NCBI RefSeq assembly: GCF_026239695.1
Contig: NZ_JAPIVS010000003.1
Coordinates: 310,001-374,000, forward strand
Direction: 5' to 3'
From: Pedobacter sp. MC2016-15
GTDB taxonomy: Bacteria > Bacteroidota > Bacteroidia > Sphingobacteriales > Sphingobacteriaceae
DNA: 64,000 nt
Shown: positions 9,867-18,017 of the stretch, one piece after another
Layout: the number at the start of each line of letters is the position of its first letter
How positions within the stretch are numbered: position 1 is the stretch's first letter
Program-made: the position numbers and the translations under genes
The notes under the pieces: model-generated
The model's database searches: none
What the model saw: the letters and a program-made list of their open reading frames with translations, nothing else
What the model was told of the DNA's origin: nothing

Positions 9867-9881
9867 ATATATGGAGAGTAT

Positions 9882-10016
9882 TTAGTAGTTCAAGTTAGAG
9901 ACCACTCCAGTAGTCATTGCATAAAAAAGTGTTAATGCAATTGCTAAAGTTCCGATGGTGATTAACCATTTTCTTGCTGAAGGACTGAAGGGGCTGTAAT
10001 GTTGTTGAGAGTTCAT
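9882..10016 (-). CDS. Small single-pass membrane protein (44 aa)
   Basis: From the ATG at 10016 the frame encodes 44 residues: a short hydrophilic N-terminus with SPSARK, one membrane segment (WLITIGTLAIALTLFYAM) and a short tail. The same frame can open further upstream at 10064, but that adds an unlikely leader. The positive-then-hydrophobic order suggests a cytoplasmic N-terminus. I recognise no family. It is the only plausible gene between the hairpin at 9823-9866 and the LCP gene; the stretch 10017-10173 holds nothing else that I can see. Confidence 0.45.
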   Translation of the reverse strand: MNSQQHYSPFSPSARKWLITIGTLAIALTLFYAMTTGVVSNLNY

Positions 10017-10173
10017 GATGAGATAGATTAGGTTACATCTTATCATAGACCAACACTGTGCCATTTTAAGTTTTTAGAAATAAAAGACACATATAGCATG
10101 TGACAGCCATGTTTTTGTGAAAGCTAAAGATGTTACACCATACAAGTTGAGATCTTTTTTCCCGACTGGGGTT

Positions 10174-11163
10174 TTATTTTCCCGGTTTGATCCCTTTGTA
10201 GATAAAGTTATGCAATGCTTCTGAAGTCTTGGGCATATCTGCAGAAAGGTAGTACGTATTGTTAATACGAACGCCCTTACTTGAAGAATCCAATGGAAAT
10301 CTTGCTTGTTCAATAGATTTGCTTTTGGAGTTTAAGATCGTTCCACCTATAGCGAATAACTCCATGCTGGACATACTCGTTTCCAGAAAAGGAAGAATCT
10401 GCGACATCAATACCGGCAGCATGGCTGAGCCTCCTCCCTGCATCTTATAGAAGAGGGCAACCAATACTGTTCTCTGTCTTTCATTCCTTTCGAAATCTCC
10501 GCGTCCTACAGCTCTGATTCTGGTGTAAGCTACCGCTTGTTTGCCTGTTAGTCTCTGATATCCCGGCTGAGCAACATTATCCGGAGGAATGTTGTCTATG
10601 ATTGATATTTCTTTTAAATAATTGTTGAGGTAGGGAATCTCTTCAGGTTTCACTGTCACCTCAACTCCGCCTAAGGCATCAATCATTTTTGCCGTAGTAA
10701 AGAAATCAACATTAAAATAATCTTTGATGTCCATTGCGAAATTCTGATTTATAGTCTTGATTGCCAGCTGTGGTCCTCCGATCGCATAGGCAGCATTAAT
10801 TTTGTCCATCCCTTTGCCCTCAATATTCACATAGGTGTCTCTCATAATTGAAGACATTTTTATAGATTTTGTAACCTGATCAATGCTGATAATCATGATG
10901 ACATCAGAATTTCCCTGCTGTTCTGAACTGCGCCTGTCCACCGCGAACAGTGCAATATTTACAGGTGGGTTTTTGATGGCGGCGACTCTGGCCTGAGTTT
11001 TAGCTGAGATTCCCAATGAGGCCGGGGTTTGTGAAAATTTATGCACAGGTTCAGCAGGGATCACGAGAGGTGGCAGCTCGCCTGAACGTGTAGTAGTGTC
11101 CTGGGCATAGGCAGCGGTGCTAAAGGCAATGATTAAGATCAGATGTGAAAAAAGAGATTTCAT
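10174..11163 (-). CDS. LytR-CpsA-Psr (LCP) family protein, exported
   Basis: A 329-residue protein with an N-terminal signal peptide (ending AAYAQ) and a single LCP domain. The diagnostic blocks are present: NIALFAVDRR near residue 67, SIMRDTYVNIEG, KINAAYAIGGPQLAIKTIN, and the C-terminal QRLTGKQAVAYTRIRAVGRGDFERNERQR, whose arginines bind the polyprenyl pyrophosphate. LCP enzymes transfer undecaprenyl-linked glycopolymers onto peptidoglycan or another acceptor in Gram-positive bacteria; the role in Bacteroidota is less clear. Here it stands about 4.6 kb upstream of a Wzx/Wzy operon, so anchoring of that polymer is a possible role, which is inference. Confidence 0.88.
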   Translation of the reverse strand: MKSLFSHLILIIAFSTAAYAQDTTTRSGELPPLVIPAEPVHKFSQTPASLGISAKTQARVAAIKNPPVNIALFAVDRRSSEQQGNSDVIMIISIDQVTKSIKMSSIMRDTYVNIEGKGMDKINAAYAIGGPQLAIKTINQNFAMDIKDYFNVDFFTTAKMIDALGGVEVTVKPEEIPYLNNYLKEISIIDNIPPDNVAQPGYQRLTGKQAVAYTRIRAVGRGDFERNERQRTVLVALFYKMQGGGSAMLPVLMSQILPFLETSMSSMELFAIGGTILNSKSKSIEQARFPLDSSSKGVRINNTYYLSADMPKTSEALHNFIYKGIKPGK

Positions 11164-11332
11164 ATTTATATTTGAGATGTAGGTTTATGCATTATTGCGC
11201 AAATTATGTGCTATTTTATTGATATTCAAATATTATCCAAGTACATCGATGAAAATGAAGTATTTGGAGATAATTTTATACATTTGAAACATAGTAAAAT
11301 CAGGAAAATACCTTGATCTGAAAGAAATCCAT

Positions 11333-12124
11333 ATGAACTCTCAATCTCTGCAGCGCTATTTTAAGTTATCTATCCTGTGGTTTTTTTCTGTATTACTGAT
11401 TTTTGTATATCTTTTTTTGATCGTCTGGACATTCTGCTATACATTATTCGTTTGTTATCTTTTGGTGGCAGCGTTCTCTGCCTGCGTCATTATTTATTTT
11501 CTCCATAAAAGTAAGCGGCAGGCAATCAAGTTTTTGTTGTTGGGATTGTTTCTTTTTTGTGTGCTCAGTCCATTTAATTTAAAGCAATATAACCGCCGTG
11601 CAGAAGCTTTACAAAACAGAATCAATCGTAAAGGAGAACTGAATACCAAAGAAAAACTTGGCGTTTATGGATGTTTGCTGATGATGACTGTTTTTGAGAT
11701 CGTTCCTTTTCCGGAGGCGGCAACTCAGAATTATTACTTATTGTTTCCAACAGAAGATGCACAGCGGTTTTTTCATGATCAGTCTATTCTAAAATCTCCA
11801 AGTATACAACGGGCAATAAAATTGAGAAGGAAAGGTTATATCCAATGGAACAGATGGAATTTTATCCGTAACAAGGACTTCAGGTATGCAATGGCTTTTG
11901 ACCCCTGTACCGTTACAACGGCAGAAAAAGACGGTATTCAGGAAGTACTGTTAACTACTGATGTTGGCTACAGGGAAAACTATGTTACTACTCATGCAAG
12001 TAACTTTTTACGGGGTTTCTTTACTTTTAGGGTTGATGAAGGGTTGTTCTTTTATCTGCAGCAAAAGGGATGGCTTCATCCGTATAAAGCTATCTGGGTT
12101 GCTAAAATCCGCTCATCGTCCTAA
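11333..12124 (+). CDS. Membrane protein of unknown function
   Basis: A 263-residue protein with two or three membrane segments in the first 85 residues, followed by a soluble domain of about 175 residues. The soluble part contains LNTKEKLGVYGCLLMMTVFEIVPFPEAATQNYYLLFP and many aromatic and basic residues (RRKGYIQWNRWNF). I do not recognise a family. The topology suggests a periplasmic or cytoplasmic domain held at the inner membrane. Its stop overlaps by four bases with the stop of the convergent glycosyltransferase gene. It is AT-rich upstream (11164-11332), with no clear promoter match. Confidence 0.65.
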   Translation: MNSQSLQRYFKLSILWFFSVLLIFVYLFLIVWTFCYTLFVCYLLVAAFSACVIIYFLHKSKRQAIKFLLLGLFLFCVLSPFNLKQYNRRAEALQNRINRKGELNTKEKLGVYGCLLMMTVFEIVPFPEAATQNYYLLFPTEDAQRFFHDQSILKSPSIQRAIKLRRKGYIQWNRWNFIRNKDFRYAMAFDPCTVTTAEKDGIQEVLLTTDVGYRENYVTTHASNFLRGFFTFRVDEGLFFYLQQKGWLHPYKAIWVAKIRSSS

Positions 12125-13869
12125 CGTCCGTAATACTGCCACATAAACGGCAGAAATTTTCCTGCTATTCTTAAAATCCAGGGTTCTTCAATATGATGAC
12201 CAGCTGATTGGGAGGGCCTGATAAAACAAGCCTGGGATCCCGCAATATATTCTTCGTTCACACCGGTGTTATGAAATTTAACCACCTTAAATGGAATGTT
12301 ATGCTCAGAAAACCTCGTACGGTTACTTTTTGACTCACCTAGATCCACAAGGATGGTTTGTGAAGCAGATTTCATCACTGCCAGCTGATAGTTGATCTTA
12401 GTAGTCAGTAGCAAATTGAAGAAAAAGCCGGAAATACAGAAAATAAGATTAACCAGTAGCGCAGCATACAGCACTTTATTCATGATCTGATACTTTTCTG
12501 TAAGATGTACTTCTGCTGCCAGTAAGATGATGAGTGGGAAAAGCCAGAACTGAGGGATATAGCGGCTCCACCAGGATTCAGGCATAATAATCACTGAGAT
12601 AATGATAAATGCCAACAGCCAACTCATCTGCTTAATGAACTTTTCTTTGCCTGCAACTCTGTATAGAATAATTACCAAAACTAATGATAATAATAGTATT
12701 CCGCTGAACATGGGACCAAAGCCCCCGAGTCGGGCATCTGTCATTGATGCATGTGCGAGATCCACTTTGTTAAAAGTGAAAGGGATCTTAATATCAATTG
12801 GATAGGGACTTTTGGGGTAGATATTATCTGTACGGGAAAACAATGAAATTACAAACCTTTCCAGTCCGTTTTTATGCTCGAAACTGGCTGGCAGATTAAT
12901 GGCGTAGATGATGTCTACTTTATCCTTTCCCATCAGGGGGTATAAGGGATGTCCAAAATTTACAGTGTTGGTGATATACGGATTAAAGCCACAAATGATA
13001 GCGATTAGCCCGGCAACAAATGAGGCCCACCAAAGGCGTTTGGCTATTACAATTTTTTTGTGCCATAATGCCCAGATTAGATATCCTCCAGCAAACAGGG
13101 CAATGTATAGAATGGCGGTAAACTTTACATTGACCAGAAAAAATATGATTAGTGCGAGTGTCAGGAAGTATATATTTCGTGGTGTTTGAAGAATGTAAAG
13201 ACCCAGGATGATCAGCGATAGCAATAATGCACCCATTGGACCATCTACATAATAGGTGAGTAGTTGATTTAAAACAATGGGATTACATGCAATAATCAAG
13301 GACAGAAGGATGCCTTTACTCATTGCAACCCAATGATTGCGGATCACAAATGATAAAGTAAAAAAGAAACTTGAAGCCCATAACATAAAGTTTGCGGCTT
13401 TACCAGCTTCGATATTGTCGAAAGTGCAGTTAATAGCGGCGCTTACGATTTCCATTCCTTTGGCGTAATGATTTACCCAGATGGACTGGTTCACTGATGC
13501 GGGCAGATACTCATAAAAAGGATTCCATCCATTTTTCATTTGTATCATTGCTTCCATATGGTAAGCCTGGCCGTCAAACGAAGTATCATAAAAATAGGAT
13601 GATAAGGCAACAAAAAGCAGGGTAAGACCCGCACTGATTCCAAAAATAGTATAGATCCTTAGGGGAACTTCTTTCTCCTCATATTTGAGATAGTAGTAGC
13701 TTATTGATCCGGCCAGTAAGCTTCCAATTGGAAATTGCCATCCACTCATTGTGATGTTCAGAAAGAAAGATATTGAAGTCGTGAGAAATGTTGCGGCTAG
13801 TATTGCTACCATGATAAAACCGGTATAAAAACATAACCTTGAGAGCTGATTAGAATCTTGTATTGTCAT
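12121..13869 (-). CDS. Polytopic GT-C-like membrane glycosyltransferase, paralogue 1
   Basis: A 582-residue protein with about 12 hydrophobic segments and a short C-terminal soluble tail. It is clearly paralogous to the protein encoded at 31946-33631. Shared blocks are YDTSFDGQAYHMEAMIQMKNGWNP (D95 and D99 in the first large loop, the usual site of the GT-C acidic motif), AGKAANFML, NPIVLNQLLTYYVDG, HPLYPLMGKDKVDI, and IIMPESWWSRYIPQFW. GT-C enzymes use polyprenyl-phosphate sugars on the periplasmic side of the inner membrane. I cannot assign a named family, so the catalytic role is an inference from topology and the first-loop acids. It is flanked by a lipoprotein gene and not by the UbiA gene that accompanies the paralogue. 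Confidence 0.75.
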   Translation of the reverse strand: MTIQDSNQLSRLCFYTGFIMVAILAATFLTTSISFFLNITMSGWQFPIGSLLAGSISYYYLKYEEKEVPLRIYTIFGISAGLTLLFVALSSYFYDTSFDGQAYHMEAMIQMKNGWNPFYEYLPASVNQSIWVNHYAKGMEIVSAAINCTFDNIEAGKAANFMLWASSFFFTLSFVIRNHWVAMSKGILLSLIIACNPIVLNQLLTYYVDGPMGALLLSLIILGLYILQTPRNIYFLTLALIIFFLVNVKFTAILYIALFAGGYLIWALWHKKIVIAKRLWWASFVAGLIAIICGFNPYITNTVNFGHPLYPLMGKDKVDIIYAINLPASFEHKNGLERFVISLFSRTDNIYPKSPYPIDIKIPFTFNKVDLAHASMTDARLGGFGPMFSGILLLSLVLVIILYRVAGKEKFIKQMSWLLAFIIISVIIMPESWWSRYIPQFWLFPLIILLAAEVHLTEKYQIMNKVLYAALLVNLIFCISGFFFNLLLTTKINYQLAVMKSASQTILVDLGESKSNRTRFSEHNIPFKVVKFHNTGVNEEYIAGSQACFIRPSQSAGHHIEEPWILRIAGKFLPFMWQYYGR

Positions 13870-13987
13870 TTTAATAAATCTCTAACCTGTTGATTAGTAA
13901 TATGAAAAATAGTTGTATAAGTATTTAAATATAATGAGAAAATAATTATTATCATAGGTGAAGATAAAAGTTTATCCTTATGCAGAT

Positions 13988-14461
13988 TCAGTCTGCAACT
14001 CGGTGTTTTTTCTTCAATATATCCACTAGAAACGTATTCTTGTTATGTACATATTTCATATTATATGTCACAGATTTTTGCTGATCTCTGATGAATGTGT
14101 CCAGTACATTGGAAACTACCTTACCATTGGCATTGATCGCCAGAACTCTGATCACCTGATTGTCGTTGGATTTGATCAGCGTATTTAAAGATGAATTATT
14201 CTTTGGATAGATGAATCTGTCTTCATTACCTTCTCTAATATCTACAGTAAATTTTTTATGATTTACAGTATAGATCATTTGGCAGTCGTTGCACTCTATG
14301 CGGAGAATACCGAAAGGCTTCCCATTACGAAGGTAAAGATAATCTCTGACGGATAATCTCTCTTTGCCATTAATCAAGGCAGGCTTTTGTTTCCGTTGAC
14401 AGCCAGAGAAAGCCAGAAAAATAAAAAAGTAAAATAAAAATGAGAGCTTATGCCTGATCAT
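13988..14461 (-). CDS. Small lipoprotein of unknown function
   Basis: From the ATG at 14461 this encodes 157 residues with a lipoprotein signal peptide whose lipobox is AFSGC, followed by a basic QRKQKP stretch. The mature part is about 135 residues, predicted mainly beta, with a second cysteine pair in RIECNDCQMIY. An in-frame ATG at 14506 would place 15 hydrophilic residues before the signal peptide, so the internal start is preferred. I recognise no family. The gene is separated from the GT-C gene downstream by 118 bases and is divergent from the GT14 gene. Confidence 0.7.
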   Translation of the reverse strand: MIRHKLSFLFYFFIFLAFSGCQRKQKPALINGKERLSVRDYLYLRNGKPFGILRIECNDCQMIYTVNHKKFTVDIREGNEDRFIYPKNNSSLNTLIKSNDNQVIRVLAINANGKVVSNVLDTFIRDQQKSVTYNMKYVHNKNTFLVDILKKKHRVAD

Positions 14462-14532
14462 GATATCAAAATATTCATATTGCAACGTAGTTATATTAAG
14501 CTTCAATTCAACTTATAACAATTTTTTAATCA

Positions 14533-15387
14533 ATGAAAGCAGCGGTTCTGATACTTGCACATAAAAACGTTTGGCAACTGGAGAAATTAGTACAAAGACT
14601 AAGCCGGGATTTCGATGTATATATACATGCAGATGTGAAATGGGATATCAATGCTAATTTATTTGATGATTATAAGAATGTTTTTTTTGTAAAAAGGCAT
14701 AGCGTGAATTGGGGGAGTTATATCCAGATCCTAGCGACGATCGAGTTGTTCAGAACTGCTTACCAGAATGACTATGATTACTATCTATTGATTAGTGGCC
14801 ATGATTTGCCAATTAAGAGTAATGCTTTCATCAAGGACTTCATCACTAAAAATATTGATTTGAGTTTTGTGAACAGCGAGCTCATGCCTAAAAAAGAATG
14901 GGCAGGACAGGGGGGAGGGTTTGATCGCCTGGTGTACTATTTCGGTATTGACTTCAAGGATAACTTGATGGGAATTCTAAGAAGGAAAGCCCTTTCCTTC
15001 ACCCAAAGGATGCAATTAAAGTATGGTATCAAGCGTAAACTCTATCCTATAAAATATTATGGTGGCTGGAACTGGGTAAATCTGAACAGACCGGCAACTC
15101 AATATCTGATGAAGTTTTTGGCGGAGCATCCTGCTTTTCTGAAGAGTTTTAGATACACCTACTGTGCAGATGAAATTTGGCTGCAGACGATCCTGCTCAA
15201 TTCGCCGCTCAATCTTGTGAATGAAAACTTACGATACACCTCCTGGGAGCCGCATGCATCCCATCCAAAGACGCTGTTGAAAAGTGATCTTGATGCATTG
15301 ACCACCTCAGATAGTTTGTTTGCCAGAAAATTCGATGCTGATATAGATAAAGATATTATAGAGGCAGTGTATAAAATGACGGAATGA
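14533..15387 (+). CDS. GT14-type (core-2/I-branching family) glycosyltransferase 1
   Basis: A 284-residue cytoplasmic protein of the branching-enzyme family. The motifs shared with two other copies in this window are AAVLILAHKN at the N-terminus, FDVYIHADVK, SVNWGSYIQILATIELF, YYLLISGHDLPIKS, ADEIWLQTILLNSP and DSLFARKFD. In animals the family adds GlcNAc or xylose to acceptors; bacterial members are thought to transfer a sugar during surface glycan synthesis. This copy is the most divergent of the three (WGS instead of WGG or WAG, and GHD instead of GQD). It stands 430 bases upstream of the exopolysaccharide operon on the same strand. Confidence 0.82.
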   Translation: MKAAVLILAHKNVWQLEKLVQRLSRDFDVYIHADVKWDINANLFDDYKNVFFVKRHSVNWGSYIQILATIELFRTAYQNDYDYYLLISGHDLPIKSNAFIKDFITKNIDLSFVNSELMPKKEWAGQGGGFDRLVYYFGIDFKDNLMGILRRKALSFTQRMQLKYGIKRKLYPIKYYGGWNWVNLNRPATQYLMKFLAEHPAFLKSFRYTYCADEIWLQTILLNSPLNLVNENLRYTSWEPHASHPKTLLKSDLDALTTSDSLFARKFDADIDKDIIEAVYKMTE

Positions 15388-15817
15388 ATTGAATTACATT
15401 AGTTATATATGGGGCAGGGGACTAATTTTTACAATTAGTTGAAAAATTTCCCCTCAAATGATCACGTATTTGAGTAGTTAGTACATATCCCGATGTAGTG
15501 GATAACTTCTTAATAACTTCCCTGATATAATTTCCAATTAGTACAAATTTATAAGGATTGCAGGTGTTTCTGCTGAATGTTATACTGTGGGATTTTTGTC
15601 CCATTATCTCCTCTATTTTTACCTTGTACGGAATTCTGGTTTGCAATTTGATTAAGCTATTTTGAATTGATAAATCTTACATTATTGAAAATACGTAAGT
15701 AGAAAATCATTTATAAATTGTATTTTTATAGCTACAATAGTTGAATGATTTATAATAAACCTTATACCGATATCTATATTTAATAAAATATCGCTTACAT
15801 AAATACCTACCTTGATA
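15388..15817. other. 430-bp AT-rich region upstream of the exopolysaccharide operon
   Basis: This gap probably holds the operon promoter. An 8-bp inverted repeat, AAATCATT at 15704-15711 and AATGATTT at 15744-15751, is followed by very AT-rich sequence. I see no exact TAnnTTTG box; TATATTTA at about 15775 and TACCTTGA just before the start are one mismatch away. A minus-strand frame at 15422-15604 could encode 60 residues from an ATG, but I cannot support it as a gene. Confidence 0.4.
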
Positions 15818-16228
15818 ATGGAAAGTGCATCATTTAAGAGAAAGCAAGTTTTGATAGTTGATGATGAGCCTAGCATTTTAAAGTTGCTAAATTTCATTCT
15901 ATCAAAGCAATACGAAATTCATGCCATGGAAAGTGGATATAAAGCGCATCTTTGGCTTGAAGATGGCAATTTCCCTGATATCATTATTTTGGATCTGCAC
16001 ATGCCTCATTTTGACGGAACGTCTTTCTTGAAAAGCATCAAAATTAGCGGTTACTATCGTGAGATACCTGTAATTATTCTCTCGGCCGCTGAGGATCTGG
16101 AAAATATTGTAGCCAATTTGCCTTTTAAAGTTGAGGCTTATTTTCCGAAGCCTTTTAACCCTGAAAGTTTAAAAGACGAAATTGTTAAAGTTCTGGCTGC
16201 ACTACCAAACCCTATCTTTTATAAATAA
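15818..16228 (+). CDS. Receiver-only (CheY-like) response regulator
   Basis: From the ATG at 15818 this is a 136-residue protein consisting of one receiver domain with no output domain. All conserved positions are present: the acidic pair D15-D16, the phosphoacceptor D59 in IIILDLHMP, S89 in VIILSAAED, and K111 in YFPKPF. It should accept a phosphoryl group from a histidine kinase that is not in this window. Its stop codon overlaps the start of the next gene in a TAATG arrangement, so the two are translationally coupled. The obvious reading is that it signals to, or controls, the sugar transferase encoded next, whose N-terminal domain is itself a degenerate receiver. A TTG two codons upstream is a possible alternative start. 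Confidence 0.92.
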   Translation: MESASFKRKQVLIVDDEPSILKLLNFILSKQYEIHAMESGYKAHLWLEDGNFPDIIILDLHMPHFDGTSFLKSIKISGYYREIPVIILSAAEDLENIVANLPFKVEAYFPKPFNPESLKDEIVKVLAALPNPIFYK

Positions 16229-17289
16229 TGGATTACAACTACAAAGGAATAAGATTAGTTTATTCTGGAACTGAGTTATCGCAGGAATCTGCTGAAATCT
16301 TGGGACAGGAATATAATGTGGTTCATGTGGGAGATACTTCAAAACTGGAGAATTATCTAAGCACGCTTTCTCTTTTCTCGACTCCGGACGTGATCATGAT
16401 CGAGGTGAGTGATGAAGAGTTCGTTTTTTCGATCATTGCTAAAATTAAAAACAATCCACTGACAAGTGGACTGATTATTGTCTTACTAGGGCATATGCCA
16501 GATGTTAGGTTAAGGTCGAGAGCCATCAAAGAAAAGATACATGATTTGTATTTTTATCCTTATGAGATGGATCATCTTAAAGATCGTTTGAATTTTTTGA
16601 TAAAATTTAAGCTGATCAAGCCTAACATTGAACAGTTAGCGGTCATAAAAAAAGAAAAAGAGTACAAGATACCAACCACTAAGAGAATTTTTGATGTTGT
16701 TTCATCTGGTGGAATATTATTATTTGCTTCACCAATTCTATTATTAATTGCATTATGTATCAAACTGGACTCTAAAGGTCCGGTGATTTACAAAAGCAAA
16801 AGAGTAGGTACAGGATATAAAATCTTCGATTTTTATAAATTCAGATCGATGAGGGCCGGGGCAGATAAGGAGTTAAAAGACCTATCGGCGCTGAACCAGT
16901 ATGCGGATGACGGCAGTGGAGCAAATGCCTTCGTTAAGATCAAGAATGATCCTAGGGTTACCAAGTTGGGTAATTTCCTTAGAAATTCCAGTCTTGATGA
17001 GATTCCGCAACTATTTAACGTGCTCAAAGGGGATATGTCACTGGTTGGTAACAGACCACTGCCATTATACGAGGCTGAGATGTTAACATCCAATGAATGG
17101 TCGATGCGCTTTCTGGGACCTTCGGGATTAACAGGACTATGGCAGATTAGTAAAAGGGGAAAAGGTGATATGTCCGATACAGAAAGAAAAAAACTGGATA
17201 ACTTCTATGCTAAGAATTATTCGGTATGGTTTGATATCAGTATTATGCTGAAAACGTTCCCTGCATTGTTTCAAAAAGAAAAAGTATAA
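16228..17289 (+). CDS. Pseudo-receiver fused to initiating polyprenyl-phosphate sugar transferase
   Basis: A 353-residue two-domain protein. Residues 1 to about 125 have the size and pattern of a receiver domain but lack its active site: the acidic pair is replaced (LVYSGTEL), the phosphoacceptor position is E59 in PDVIMIEVSD, and the conserved Lys position reads YFYPYE. Residues 150-353 are a WcaJ/PglC-type transferase with the membrane-inserting helix (about 155-178), the KSKRVGTGYKIFDFYKFRSM block, the catalytic D257-E258 in SLDEIPQLFNVLKGDMSLVGNRP, and the closing GPSGLTGLWQISKRG. This enzyme places the first sugar phosphate on undecaprenyl phosphate. The usual WcaJ N-terminal membrane region is absent and the receiver-like domain takes its place, which suggests control by protein contact. 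Confidence 0.9.
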   Translation: MDYNYKGIRLVYSGTELSQESAEILGQEYNVVHVGDTSKLENYLSTLSLFSTPDVIMIEVSDEEFVFSIIAKIKNNPLTSGLIIVLLGHMPDVRLRSRAIKEKIHDLYFYPYEMDHLKDRLNFLIKFKLIKPNIEQLAVIKKEKEYKIPTTKRIFDVVSSGGILLFASPILLLIALCIKLDSKGPVIYKSKRVGTGYKIFDFYKFRSMRAGADKELKDLSALNQYADDGSGANAFVKIKNDPRVTKLGNFLRNSSLDEIPQLFNVLKGDMSLVGNRPLPLYEAEMLTSNEWSMRFLGPSGLTGLWQISKRGKGDMSDTERKKLDNFYAKNYSVWFDISIMLKTFPALFQKEKV

Positions 17290-17320
17290 AAAACACTCAA
17301 ACAAATTAATAAATCTATCA

Positions 17321-18001
17321 ATGAAAAAAATATCAGCACTCTCATTTTTAATCGCTGTACTGTTCTCTATGCAGGCTTCTGCACAGAGTTCAATTATGTC
17401 TGACGTTAATTATCCTTTGCTGGATAAATATATCGCGCTGGCAAAACAAAACTTTCCGAGAATGAAAATCTCGGAATCACAAATGCAATCAGTTAAAACC
17501 AGTATTGCCATGTCCAAAATATCATTCCTGGACTTATTTACTGCTTCCTATTTCTACAGACCAGATGATAACCAGGCGTTAAATGTTAATAATCCTTACA
17601 CAGTAAACGGATTCCAGTTTGGTATCACTTTCAACTTAGGTACCTATCTGCAGAAACCTTATATCCTGAAGAAAGCAAAAGCTGATTACAGAGTGGCCAG
17701 TTATCAATATGAAGATACGCAGTTAACAACTGTTTCTGAAACTAAGCGTCGTTACTATGCATACTTACAATCGGTAAGTCAGTTAAAAATCCGTACTCAG
17801 ACCGCTCAGGATAACAAGAATATTTCTGAGACAAGCAGACATAAATTTGAAAGAGGTGAATTGTCTCTGGATTTGTATAATGCTTCCAGAATGTTAGTGT
17901 CAACTGCTTCTACCGATCAGATTCAGGCTGAAGTGAATTATATGAATGCCAAAGACGCACTGGAAGAAATTATTGGAAAAAAACTTTCAGAAGTTAAATA
18001 G
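17321..18001 (+). CDS. Half-length TolC-like outer-membrane protein
   Basis: A 226-residue protein with a signal peptide (ending QASAQ). The mature part resembles one outer-membrane efflux protein repeat: a long helix around residues 35-60, a strand pair around FGITFNLGTYLQKPYI, and long helices with AKADYRVASYQYEDTQL, SETKRRYYAYLQS and RHKFERGELSLDLYNASRML. A normal TolC protein is about 430-480 residues with two such repeats, so this one is half-size and would need to form more subunits per channel. It sits directly before the Wzc-like gene, where Wza-type exporters are normally found, and no Wza-like gene is present. I infer that it is the outer-membrane exit for the polysaccharide. Confidence 0.75.
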   Translation: MKKISALSFLIAVLFSMQASAQSSIMSDVNYPLLDKYIALAKQNFPRMKISESQMQSVKTSIAMSKISFLDLFTASYFYRPDDNQALNVNNPYTVNGFQFGITFNLGTYLQKPYILKKAKADYRVASYQYEDTQLTTVSETKRRYYAYLQSVSQLKIRTQTAQDNKNISETSRHKFERGELSLDLYNASRMLVSTASTDQIQAEVNYMNAKDALEEIIGKKLSEVK

Positions 18002-18017
18002 TAAGAATAAAAAAATA

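Noticed and set aside
15422-15646. Minus-strand frame of 74 codons in the gap before the exopolysaccharide operon, with a faint LytTR-like ending (NYIREVIKKLS, TTQIRDHL).
   Set aside because: It needs a TTG start or a 60-residue version from 15604, lacks the core LytTR strands, and has no supporting context. It may be a decayed fragment, but I cannot support it as a gene.
17946-18017. N-terminal extension of the Wzc-like protein overlapping the TolC-like gene.
   Set aside because: The extension is lysine-rich read-through of the other gene; the membrane domain begins just after the ATG at 18018.
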